Assembly: GCA_006386115.1 (NCBI GenBank)
Contig: VFIW01000053.1
Span: 225,453-289,452, forward strand
Direction of reading: 5' to 3'
Length of the DNA stretch: 64,000 bases
Source: Globisporangium splendens
Taxonomy: Eukaryota > Oomycota > Peronosporomycetes > Pythiales > Pythiaceae
Positions within the stretch are counted from its first letter, which is position 1; the number at the start of each line of letters is the position of its first letter. The notes under the pieces were generated by a model that had not been told where the DNA came from, ran no database searches, and worked only from the letters and a program-made list of their open reading frames with translations. Below are positions 10,725 through 21,378 of this stretch, piece by piece. The translations under genes and the position numbers were made by a program.

Positions 10725-11456
10725 ATGGAAGATGAAATGGGTACAGCAAGTGTCACCTCGATTAAGTGCGATTCGGTGTTTCTGTGCCAAAACACGGTAG
10801 TATGGCACATCCTGTCGCAGGTGGCGTGCCTACCTACTTTTGTGATAAAACCATTTTCCTGCTCAAATGAATGGATACACTTTTGTGCTTTTTGTGGAAC
10901 GAGTGTGTTGAAAGAAGGCAAAACGACTTTGGCTTCGTCGTGCGCACAAGCATGTTTGCTGGGTTCTTCTGCTTGTGGGACACGCAGAGCAGCAAGATCG
11001 AAGAACGGGTATCAGGCAAAGGAGTCCAGAAACACGCTGCAGTTACTTCGTTTGAATTTAAACTTTATCAAAGCACTGTCTAATGAAGTCTGGGAGAAAG
11101 TGGCATGTCCATTAGGCAAAAACCAAACTCGAGATCTCCCAGCTCACAACGCAGCCAGCAGAGTCTACTGCGGTGTGAGGACACCAGAGTGTGAGTCAGG
11201 TCTGTCTGTGTGCATCCTTGCGAATCTTGGGCTAATAGATACTTCGAGATTGTCTGCGTGCGTTTCCAAGGTCTTCTTCACAAAGAATCGCATTTTGGGT
11301 GTGTTGCAGTTGTGTTTCTTTGTGAACGAAGCCAGCAGATCAGTTCCACACACGCACGAGAAGAATGGAAAACGTGGGTTCATCCAAGAAGGTGCATATT
11401 CATATGTATTTGCAGAAAAAGGGACTCGTGTCACTGTATCATTGCTTCAACCCTAA
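10725..11456 (+). CDS. hypothetical ORF, 243 codons
   Basis: An ATG-started frame of 243 codons begins 12 bases after the tRNase Z stop. Codon use is not GC3-biased like the neighbouring genes, no domain is recognisable, and the translation is Cys/Ser-rich. A run this long is improbable by chance, but a decayed gene or an extended 3' UTR is as likely as a real protein. From 11457 to 11926 I see nothing. Confidence 0.25.
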   Translation: MEDEMGTASVTSIKCDSVFLCQNTVVWHILSQVACLPTFVIKPFSCSNEWIHFCAFCGTSVLKEGKTTLASSCAQACLLGSSACGTRRAARSKNGYQAKESRNTLQLLRLNLNFIKALSNEVWEKVACPLGKNQTRDLPAHNAASRVYCGVRTPECESGLSVCILANLGLIDTSRLSACVSKVFFTKNRILGVLQLCFFVNEASRSVPHTHEKNGKRGFIQEGAYSYVFAEKGTRVTVSLLQP

Positions 11457-11926
11457 ATGTAGACTCGCGCAAAATTGTCCAAGCATCCTCTAGTAGATAT
11501 ATCCTTTTGCTAGCACCTTCTTCTGTGACAAACTCTTCAGCAGTCTGGACTGAAACTTACGCACCGTAAATTTCCGCTTGCTACTTTGGACTAATCCACC
11601 TCGCATATCACATACTTCAACACTTTCTTCACCATCTGTCACCAGCAAATCAGCACGAAATCTGCTTCAAACAGGTAAAACTCTCTATAAAGAGGTTCAG
11701 ACCGACTCGCTTACGTATCAGATCCACGTTGCTGCTCATTCAGGACGCATCGACTTGCAGTGTCTCCACCAGTGATTTGATAGTTGAAACCAGGCCAGAT
11801 CCCAGTCTAGCGTCCATTTTCAACCTTAATCTAGGCTTTCCGCTGAATGCGAATGCCCTGCCATCCAAGAAAACCTGCACGCCCATCCCTCAATTAGCGC
11901 GGATGGCGCTGGTCGTCGTCCTGTAG

Positions 11927-13575
11927 ATGCGCGCATCCTCTCCCCCTGCCGCCAGTGCCGTTCCGCAGCCGCAACCCGCACCAACTGCCCCCAACACGCT
12001 GTCTGCCCAAAGCGCCGACGCCGCCAGTATCAGCGCCCAGCCCGCGCCTTCGCCTTCTGCAGCCATGGGCCAGAACGAGAAGATGTGGTCCCAGGACTGC
12101 CGCGTCTCGAAGCTCGAGTCGCCGCCGCCGCTGCTCAGCGCGCTGCAGAGCGGACAGAGCGACATCGCGCCCATCTACAAGTTCGTGCTCACGGGCGGTC
12201 CGTGCGCCGGCAAGACCACGAGTCTCGACCGACTGTCCACGTACTTTCGGTAATGTGTGTGTGTATATGAGGACTGGAATGATGGTGGGGGCGTGTGAAG
12301 CTGACTCGATTTGTGTTTATGGAATTGGGAATATGCCAGAGACCGAGGATTCCGCGTGTACGTCGTGCCGGAAGCGTCGACGTTGCTGCAAACCGGTGGC
12401 GCCTTCTTCCTGTAAGCCTCCGCTTCTCATGGCACTTTTAATGGTGCATGTGATGCATATTTGACTTTTATGGCTGTATGAAATGCGCGATGTAACAGGG
12501 ATTTAAAGGAGACGGACATTCTGAACTTCCAATGGCAGATCCTGAAGCTGCAGATGTCGCTCGAGGACTCGTTCTACTCGCTGGCACAGGACAGCGGCAA
12601 GCCGTGCGTGATCCTCTGCGACCGCGGCGTCATGGACGGATCCGCGTACATGACGCCCGAGCAGTGGGAAGAGCTCAAGGCGCAGCACGATCTGGACACG
12701 GTGACGCTGCGCGACACGCGCTACATTGCGATTTTCCACTTGGTGACAGCCGCCGAGGGTGCTGAGAAATTCTACTCGCTCGACAGCAACGGGATCCGCA
12801 TCGAGTCCATCGAGCAAGCGCGCGAGATCGATGCGCGCACGTGCCGCGCGTGGATCGGCCACCCGAAGCTGTACGTGTTTGACAACTCGACGGGCTTTGA
12901 AGGCAAGATGCAGCGCCTCGTGGACACGGCTGCGGGACTTTGTGGAATCCCCACGACGCTCAAGGCGTCGCGCAAGTTCCTGCTCGCATCGCCACCGACG
13001 TCGATCCCGTTCCATCACGAGGACTTTGAGGTCGAGAAGGTGTACCTCACGCCGGAATCTGCTGGTGCGTGCTTGTATACATGACGAAAGATATCCTGAA
13101 AACTGTTTTGGAGGCACTGACGCGAATATGTCTCTTTGCAGAGACCAGCAAGGACTACTCGTTTGTGCGCTGTCGCTCGCAGTACGGCATCCCGGCGTAC
13201 GGCATGACCACTGTGCGATACCTGCAAACCGGCGACGCGGTCCACCTGAAGCGCATTCTGAGTGCGCGCGAGTACTCGTACGCTGTGCGGCATCGTAACG
13301 ACCAGACGCGCGATGTGATCAAGCAGCAGCGCATGTGCTTTCTGTACAACAACCAGTCGTTCCAGATCCACGTCTACAAAGAGCCCGCGTCCATGGCCGG
13401 CCTCGCGATCCTGCACGTGCAGGCGTCAGGAGACAACAGCGCCGACACCATCAGCCTCCCGTCGTTCCTCAACATTGAGCGCGAGGTCTCGGGCTCGGAC
13501 GAGAGCTTCTCGGCGTACAACGTCTCGCTCAAGGATAGCGCCATCGCCAGCACAGGGAGCAGTGGCTCCTCCTAA
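11927..13575 (+). CDS. AAA_28-type P-loop NTPase with CYTH-like C-terminus (TRPL translocation defect 14-like)
   Basis: Exons 11927-12249, 12340-12411, 12499-13064 and 13142-13575 join in phase to give 464 aa. The first 50 residues are Ala/Pro/Ser-rich. The P-loop FVLTGGPCAGKTTSLDRL lies at about residues 86-103. It is followed by RVYVVPEASTLLQTGGAFF, a Walker-B-like segment ending VILCDRGVMDGSAYM, and a block with DTRYIAIFHLVTAAEGAEKFYS. The C-terminal half is built of basic/acidic beta-type blocks (ALREYS-like AREYSYAVRH, and a block ending IKQQRMCFLYNNQSFQIHVY) as in CYTH folds. Eukaryotic TTD14-like proteins are GTP- and phosphoinositide-binding proteins reported in membrane trafficking; the role here is inferred. 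Two possible starts share the frame (11927 and an internal Met at 12064); the first is used. Confidence 0.85.
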
Positions 13576-13662
13576 AAGCCTCACTATCCGTCACCCCTCT
13601 ACAGATTAAAAAGCCAATATACACACGTAGTTCATGTTTGTATTATTGATGTCCTTTTCGCT

Positions 13663-15048
13663 TTACTTCTTGGCCTTGGCTCCTGCTTTCGCTTTCTTCT
13701 CGGCGTCAAGTTTTTCGCGGTACTTCTTGTCCAAGGCGTCGATCTCAATCAGGCGGCACACATCTTCTTCAGCTTTGACTCGCGCTCGCTCCCATTCCTC
13801 CTGTTCGCGGATCTCGGCGCACTGCTTCGCATTCGCTTCGTGCCACTCGCGGTCTTCTTGCCGCTTGACGAGCTTCGCCTGCTCCACATGGAGCTCGTCA
13901 GCGTGCCCCCTCATGTCTGCGTGGATCGCCACAGCTTTTGCCTGTGCGACTTCCATTTGCGACTGGTTCTTCTTGGCGTGGCTCGCGAACAATGCCAAGT
14001 CCGACTGCAGAACCGAATTGTCGCCGACTTCGAGCGAGATGATCGATGTGTTCTTGGCAAACGCCTGCACTAGTGCACGCCCGACGTCGTAGTTCATGCT
14101 CGTACTGAACACGTTGAGCGCCGTGAGCGATGAGTTCGTGGCGATGGCCGAGGTGAAGGCTTCGATGCTCGCGTGTTGCGTCGCGCCACTGTCGCTGCCA
14201 TGGGGTGCCATGCTAACGCTAGCATTGGCAGGACTCGCACAAAGCTCTTTATTGAAAACTAAAATGGGATTCGATTCCAGGACCAGCGACGTCAGCACGC
14301 AGTTCTGTTTCAACGCATTGCCGATCGCACCCAGCGATCGCGGTGTGAGCTCGTTGAACCCGAGGTTGAGAGGTCGCAGCGCTTTGTTTTTCTCAAGCAT
14401 CTTGCCGACGGATTTGCCAATGGCGTCGGTCAGGTGGTTGTTCGAGAGATCAAGTAAGCGGACACTTGTGTTTGTGCGCATGGCACGTAGCAACGCACAG
14501 CATGCTATCTGAGAAATCGCGCGCATGATGAGATGCTTTGGCGCAACGTTCAGCTCGATCTGGGAACACATTCACACACGCAACCACAGCTCAATTCAAT
14601 TGAGTTTAGTTTAATTGCGTGCTGAGCTAGAGAGGAAACCACGGCAAAATGCACATTGTACCTGTTGCACGATGGTGTGGATCTTGGGCTCACGCTGGAG
14701 CGCCTGCTGCTCGAGCTCTTTGAGGTTGTGCGCCGCTTCCATGAACTCCGCCTTGCGCTTCTGCTCCTCGAGCTTCCGCATGTACGCTTCGTGCTCCTGC
14801 TGCTCGACCTCGTGCTCTTCGTCGTACTTCTGCTGCAGTGCATTCATGCGCGCTGACGTATCCCCCGACAGGATGGCGTATCGAAGACACTGGCACGAAT
14901 GCAACAGGGTTCGTCAGATACAAATGCCTGTTTGCCAAGCAATGCGATGCAACTACCAAGAGCGCACCTCTGCCTGCAACTCCTCTGGCAGCAGCTCGTT
15001 CGCACAGCGCTTCGCCACCGCGATCGGCGCCATCAGATCGCGATTCAT
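13663..15048 (-). CDS. leucine-rich-repeat protein with charged helical C-terminus
   Basis: Exons 15048-14968, 14889-14662 and 14559-13663 (all phase 0) give 401 aa. An N-terminal helical segment (DTSARMNALQQKYDEEHEVE...) is followed by ribonuclease-inhibitor-type LRRs with visible LxxLxLxxN strands: SVRLLDLSNNHLTDAIGK, LRPLNLGFNELTPRSLG and LTSLVLESNPI, then SLTALNVFSTSMNYDVG and SIISLEVGDNSVL. The last 120 residues are a Lys/Glu/Ala-rich probable coiled coil ending in an AKAKK-type basic tail. Such proteins are scaffolds, often cytoskeletal or axonemal in protists; no specific role can be assigned. The start is the first ATG of an exon whose end has a gtgcgc donor. It is convergent with the NTPase gene, with 87 bases between stops. 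Confidence 0.8.
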
Positions 15049-15349
15049 ACTGCACTGTGACCTCCCCAGTCTCCAGCAGCGCACTGTCGTGATTGAACTG
15101 AGCATTTCCCTGTCTAAACAGATGCTCTGCGTCGTTTCGTGTAACTCGTGGCTCGGCTTGGCTCGAGTGGTTCGAATATCACATTCAAGAGGCAGATCGG
15201 CTCAAAGAGGGTTCGGCTTGATTTGCCTCGGCTCGCATTTGGATCGGCTTGGCTCGGCTCGCTCCTTTCTGTGTGTGGTTTCCTGTGTGTTCATGACCAT
15301 CACACACGAAAAAGACGAGAGAGCAACAAGCAACTGGAAGAAGAAGACG

Positions 15350-17966
15350 ATGAGCACGAAGCCAATGGACGCGCAACGGACGACACTGTCGCAGAAATTG
15401 TGGGCGCAGGCGCAACCGCGCGCGTTCCAGAGTTTGTACCACCCGTTTGTGGCGTCGCTGGCTGCGGGGACGCTCGCGCGCGCGGACTTTGAGGCGTTCC
15501 TGCTGCAGGACGCGTACTACCTCTTCGGGTTCGCCAAGGCGTTCGCGCATGCGGTGATCAAGGCCCAGCGCACGGAGCACGCGCTCGCGGTGATCCGACT
15601 CATGCAGGGCATCGAGCACGAGCTCTCAAACCACACGGCGTTCCTGCAGGCGTACGGGATCGACACATTCAAGATCGTGGACGCATCCGCGGTGCCCGCG
15701 ACGAAGAAGTACGTCGAGTTCCTGTTGACCACCGCGGAAACGAGGGACTCGGTCGCGGAGATTCTTGCGGCGATGACGCCGTGCATGCGGCTGTACGCGT
15801 TTCTCGGCCAAGGCATCCGTGAGGCGCTTGGGGGTATGCCTGATGCGCAGCATCCGTACCACCGATGGATCGGATCCTACGGCACGGACGAGTTCAATGT
15901 GAGTATCAATGGCGGCGAGATAGAGGAAACCTTTGCTTTAACACTGACGGCACCTTTTATTTGATATTGCTTAATCAATAGGGAGCGGCTGAAATCACGG
16001 AGAACTTGTTGAACGACGTCGCGGAAGCCGAGGGGATTTTGTTCGAGACGCTGGCGCCGCTGTACAACACCGCGATGGAGCTCGAGCTTTGCTTCTTTGA
16101 GGCGTTTTTCCCGCTTGCGCGTGCCCACGCGAGTGCTTCTGCGTGCTTTCCGGCGGTCACGTACCCGATGAAAGTGCTGCTCAAGGTCGAGGAGGACAGC
16201 GACCACGGCGTCGTGTCCAAAGGTACAGTACCCAGCTGCCTTGTCTTTTTCTTTTATATTGTTCTCGGTTGCGTTGTGGATGATGGAGTCAACCGAGGGG
16301 CTAACCACCGAATCAGCGAGGGGCGCCCTCTTTGTTTCCATCGCGTGCTGCTCGTGAGAGAAGAAACCGATGGGAACGAATGGCTGAGACGTTTACCCTT
16401 AGCACCTGATCCAGATAATACTGGCGGAGGGACTGCTGTGTTCAAACTTCTTATGTGTGTATGTCCGTCTGGCGATGTTGTCAACAAGAAGAAGGCACCA
16501 ATCAATTGGAAGAGATCAGCAAGACTGCGACAAAGCTGGCTGTCCATAGTGACGTTATCAAAGGTGCCTTGCAGATCAAAAATCTAGGTGGACATCATTC
16601 GCTGACCAATTTCTGGGTGTCCTTCTTTAGACCTGGACGTTGTTGTGGCGCTTGAGAAAGGCGACTACGAGATCCATGTCACGATGGACGAGACGACGAA
16701 GCAGGTTGCCTTGTCGGTGTGCGTCTTGGCTGACGACGAGGTAGCGGATTTGGAACACAAGCATCCATTGCTTCGTACCATCGTGGGGAGCAATCCGTCG
16801 AGTGTTTTCTACGATGCTGCCCAGCATCATGCAGTCGCAGCGTCCAAGATTGAGTTCCTTGCGTTCTTCAAGCTCCTCTCGTCACGTGGCGAGTTTACGT
16901 TGTACGCGTATCCTCTCGCCTCTTTGCCAGCAAGTGATGAGAAAGCCGACGAAGTCGACGGATCGCTGCTGGCGACCGCTACGCCGCCTCGAGTGCTAAT
17001 CGTCGCTGGCTCGGACAGCGGTGGTGGTGCCGGTGTCCAAGCCGACTTGAAAGCGTGTACGAACTTGGGTGTATACTCGAGCTCGGCGATCACTGCGATC
17101 ACGGTGCAGAACACACACGGCGTCCATGGCATCCACGCGATCCCAGTCAACGACATTCGCGACCAGATCACGTGCGTCTTGGACGACATTGGCGCCGACG
17201 TGATTAAGGTGAGTACACTCATACCCTGGTGAATCCTGTGTTGTATTTTGCAACTCATATTTGCATGTGTCCTTTGTGCAGACGGGCATGCTGTTTAATG
17301 AGGAAATCATCGACATGGTCGCGACGGTGCTGCAAGACCGTGGGATCCCACTGATCGTAGACCCTGTCATGGTCGCGACAAGCGGCGATCGCCTGCTGAA
17401 AGAAGCCGCGCACAAGAGTCTCGTGACCAAGCTCTTCCCGCTCGCGAAGCTCATTACGCCAAACATCCCTGAAGCGTCTGTGCTGGTACGGGTACTCCAT
17501 TTGACGTAGGATCCCAGGTCGTTTTCGTTGCTTATGCATGTGTGATGTGATTTGTATCTGCTAGCTGCACGACCGTCTCATTGCAACGCTGGAGGACATG
17601 AAAGTTGCTGCCCGAGACCTCGCAGCGTGTGGCTCGGACTTTGTGCTCATAAAGGGCGGTCACCTGCCACCACAGCCCATTGCTGATGCTGACGGTGACA
17701 ATAATGACGATGGCTACGTGCACGACGTGCTATTTGATGCATCGACGCAAGTCTTCCACGTGATGGCGAACCGGAAGCTGACCACGAAGAACACGCACGG
17801 CACGGGGTGTACGCTCGCGTCAGCGATTGCTGCGGAATTCGCGAAGACGCGCGACATGGTGGCATCTGTGAAGGCTGCGATCGCGTACTTGCACACTGTA
17901 CTCGTGCAGAGTGCGCATATGCGCCTCGGCAATGGCGACTCTGGCCCAATGCTTCATGTCGTTTAA
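15350..17966 (+). CDS. TenA-ThiD fusion (thiamine salvage / HMP-P kinase)
   Basis: Exons 15350-15898, 15982-16222, 16631-17208, 17282-17485 and 17565-17966 give 657 aa. Residues 1 to about 225 are a TenA/thiaminase-II-like helical domain (HPFVASLAAGTLARADFEAF, DAYYLFGFAKAFA, and the late helix ELELCFFEAFF); this family hydrolyses thiamine breakdown products to HMP. Residues about 382-657 are a ThiD-type hydroxymethylpyrimidine phosphate kinase: VLIVAGSDSGGGAGVQADLK, VDPVMVATSGD, TPNIPEA and the anion-hole/catalytic THGTGCTLASA. Between them lie about 155 residues of unassigned, beta-rich sequence. Together the activities would salvage pyrimidine and phosphorylate it for thiamine synthesis. 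Intron 2 (409 nt) is long for this window. The start ATG 15350 begins the TenA homology; the frame is open further upstream but without a motif. Confidence 0.9.
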
Positions 17967-18132
17967 CAAGACGCTGAGTGGTGAATGGTTTTGATGCACG
18001 CGCATGAGTTGCATATGAGAGAAAGCATTTCTGAACAATCAACAGTGCACATTCAACGCAGCGGCTGTACCTACATCGCCTCTCTTTGCTTGAAGCGTAC
18101 AAGGTGGTACTTAACGAAGGCGCCAATAACAC

Positions 18133-18312
18133 TTAAATGAGCTTGACGACGAGTTTGCCGATGTTTTGCTTGGCGTACACGCAATCGATCGTGTCGGCGA
18201 TGCCCTCCAGTCGAATGAACTCGGTAGAGTCAATGCCCGGCTTCAACTTGGTGTTATGGACCAGCTTGAGGAGCTGCGCGATGTGTTCTGGGATGCCCTC
18301 ATTGTGTTTGTC
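18133..18312 (-). pseudogene. 3' fragment of a PTGR3/ZADH2-like quinone oxidoreductase
   Basis: Read on the minus strand, about 59 codons end in TAA at 18135-18133 and align with the C-terminus of the intact reductase at 23048-24129. Shared blocks include GID-TEF, LEGIAD-ID and YAKQNIGK--VKL, roughly two thirds identical. Upstream of about 18312 an in-frame TAG appears and the similarity stops; no catalytic or NADPH-binding part is present. It is a truncated copy or the last exon of a lost paralogue, in opposite orientation to the intact gene 5 kb away. Confidence 0.75.
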
Positions 18313-20065
18313 AAGCTATTTGCTCAATGAGCAATGCGAGGGAAAGCAAAGTGTGTCCACTTGCAGTTGACGCAGCTGTTGGAGTGCGGGTTGCCTGATG
18401 GATGGGTTTGGTCCGTTCCCAACCCGAACCGAGAGGTTTGTGCTCATATTTGTATTCAAATGGGTCTTGCGGGTGGGTTTGGTTGTTTTATCGTTTCGGC
18501 CCGTTTAACAAGCCTGTGTTGGGCGTAATCTTCAAGTCGGACTCATACACGCGAAAAACCAATGATTGCCAGCTCACTTTTTTCGAGTCAAGTTGACGCA
18601 AATGGCCATTGGTGACACCTCGGCGAGGATCATTTAGGCATACCAATCTGAATCGTGCGACCACTAGTCCCGGCAATCTTTTACCAATGCTCTGGAGCAA
18701 ATAACACGGTGAATTCAAGGTGGCCATGTGGAAATTGCAACATCGAAATGTGTGTGACCCCCCATCGTCACTTGCAGAAGTCGGTGTCTCCACTAAAGAT
18801 CGGCGATTTTTTTGTGATCTGGCGCTTTGCAGTGGACATGTCTGTACAGGAGATAGCTTTTTCTGTCGAACGGTTGGAAAGAAGCTGCTCAACAGAAGGA
18901 TCTATTTTTTCAGGGTTCTTCAGCTTTTTTTAATGGGCTGCCAAATTTTGTCCGTTTAAGATCTGATGCCTGACATCATGATCTTCCATAACTGCGTGAT
19001 GTCTTGCAAGGTGGCTGTCTTGGAACGTTCTCTTCTCTTCTGCCTCCCCTCTCGCGCCTTCTCTCATGCATGTAGGTACGTTTGTGGAACAGTGGCGACC
19101 CCACTGTGCGCCGCCGTGCGCCAGACATCCCGCCACGCACGCGAGTTCGACGCATGCGCGCAAGACACCATGCAACAGACGTCTCATTGTGCGGCCCTTT
19201 GTAAACACCATAGACATGCCCCACTCATGTAAACGTGCCACTGAAGAGCGACGGCTCACAACTGTAAAATCATCATGAGGAGTGACGAGTAGAACGATGA
19301 ACAGGAGGTTTCTCTGCCTGGATTCCAAGCAGCCATCACGCAAAAAAAGCCTCTTATTTGTGCCTCCGCTATCTATCGTCAATATTGCATAAATGATATC
19401 TCAATATTTACATTCAAGTTTATACAAAAACTACTCCGCCTTATCTTTCAATATCTATCCACATAATGATCGTCCTCAGTATGCACGTATCCAAAACGAA
19501 AATTTAACTGGACTGCCACGATGTGGATGTGGCCAGAAAGGGCAAGCGCATGCCAATGACACAACTTCAGTTTCCAGCGTTCCCTTTGGTTTAATCTGCT
19601 CACAATGGCTGCGCGCATGCGTGTGCACGCATACTGTTGTTGACCTCTGCTTCAGCATGGAGAGAGAGAGATGCCCTGATTTTTGTGTTTGATGCTCTGC
19701 TCTGGTCGCGTCGTGCACCTCCCACATGCAGTAGCCGCAGCCAAATGCGCCTTCCCGACCATCGAATCTTTTGGTTTAAGACACGGGAAGAGTGCGCGAA
19801 CGCGCGGCACGCACGGTGCGCAGCTGCCGCTGTCTCGCGCGCGTGACTCGCCTGTCAATGCGGTGGCATGTGTCAAATGTATCAACCAAGGAATCCAGCA
19901 TTACGCTGTCCGCGTCACCCCTCCCTCCCGTCTGCTGCAGTTTCAGCCCATCCCCTCGCAATTGGAGGCACGCATCTGCGACGTGTGCGCACTTGCAGAC
20001 TGTATGGAAGGAACAGTTCCCTGCCTAAACGAATAGCGGATCTCAACAGCCATGAGGAGGCAGCC
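18313..20065. other. intergenic, no gene seen
   Basis: About 1.75 kb with only short, motif-free frames. Contains G/T-rich words (gggtttgg, about 18403-18490) that also occur around 44525-44550, possibly a dispersed repeat, but I could not align the two areas convincingly. Confidence 0.5.
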
Positions 20066-21378
20066 ATGGACGCCACCATCTCGCATGATCCGTCCGCGCT
20101 TCTCTCGCTTCTCTTGCTGAGTGCAGTCCGCTTTCCGCCCCTCCTCTGGCTATTGATGCAGCAGCCCGTGGTGGCGGATCCGCTCGCGCTGCCGCGCAGT
20201 GTGCTCGGCGTGCTGCTCGAGTTCGCCGACCACCGCAGTCTCCACCAGCTCGAGACCGCCTGCCGCGCTGCGAGCGCGCTCATCGACGCCACAGGCACGT
20301 TAGTATATTGCCCATATAGCGCTATTATGGAGATCTTTATGGAGAAGCTCACGTTTGTGCTTGTGCTCTTTGCTGATAGGCATTTGGTGCACGATAGCGC
20401 TGAGCCGCATTGCGGTGCATGCAGACGCTTGCGACAATCACAATAACAACAATACTCCATTATGTGACGATACCGACTCGCGCTGGAAGCGCATGGCGTG
20501 TCTGACGACGATCCCGTGCCAGCGAGAGCGCAATCTGCTCCTCGACGTGCATGGTACGCAAGCTATTGTGTGCATGCTTGCATGCCTATACTAACGAATA
20601 TGTGCACACATCGACTGGATCTTCAGCCTGCTCGTCGATTGATCGCGCGTGCGAGTCGCCGTCCAACACGCTGATCCCGTCGCGGTGCTGGCTGTCGATG
20701 CAGAGCCTCTCGGACCGCACGATGTCGCTGCGCAGTCTGCGCGACTCCAGCGATCCGCAAATTGCGCTGCAGAACCTAGCCGAAGTGGCCCAGATCGAGT
20801 GCGGCTGCGAGACGCTCGCGTGCTACTGGAGCAGCTCGCCGTCGCAATCACAGCACACGCAGGATTTCATCGAGTACACGACGCGCGCCAACTGCCTGGT
20901 CTCCAAGATCCAGGTGCTGCCGTACCGCGCGTTCTGGCATCCAGACAGTCCGACGTTTGCACCGCAGTGCGTCTCATTTGCCTTTTTCGCGCCAGTGGCG
21001 ACTTCAGAAGATGATTTGCCCATTGGCAACAACGAGAACAAGAACAGCAGCAACAATGGGAATGCACTGCAATCGAGTGACGTCAAGATGCTGGAGGACG
21101 ATGACGTTGCAATCGAATACAAAGCCAGAGTCAAACTCTATGAATCGCCAGTGTACACGATGCTCAACGACATGCAGCTCCACGAGTTCGAGCTGCCAAA
21201 GAAAGTGTGGCTCGCACACGGCGCGACATTCCGATTGAACCTCATTGGCCGGTACCAGCAGGAAACGTTCGAGATGCCGCCGTGGATCCCTGCCGACGAG
21301 CAGGAGCCCGCCGAGCCGCCGTACTATTGCTGTCTCAGCTACGTGAACGCCATTGGCGTGTCCTACGACTACAGGTAA
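20066..21378 (+). CDS. F-box protein, At4g00755-like (copy A)
   Basis: Exons 20066-20294, 20380-20553 and 20627-21378 give 384 aa. The N-terminus has an F-box-like segment (LPRSVLGVLLEFADHRSLHQ, then ETACRAASALID). A conserved Cys/Ser block ACSSIDRACESPSNTL follows, then CGCETLACYWSS, FIEYTTRANCLVSKIQVLPY, RAFWHPDSPTFAPQCVSF, and a C-terminal MLNDMQLHEFELPKKVWL...PYYCCLSYVNAIGV. This order matches the plant At4g00755-type F-box proteins (YWSS, PFxAYFQ, PIYS, QEN.LQ.F.LP, YICVxHV). F-box proteins are substrate receptors of SCF ubiquitin ligases; the substrate is unknown. Intron 1 fits only as a GC-AG intron (ACAG|GCACGT). A paralogue with more introns lies at 27724-29008 on the other strand. 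The C-terminus ends right at a potential donor (CAG|gtaata), so a further exon is possible. Confidence 0.82.

Noticed and set aside
18400..18560. G/T-rich words shared with about 44380-44560 as one MITE family
   Set aside because: Only short words such as gggtttgg match; no alignable unit, terminal repeats or target duplication.
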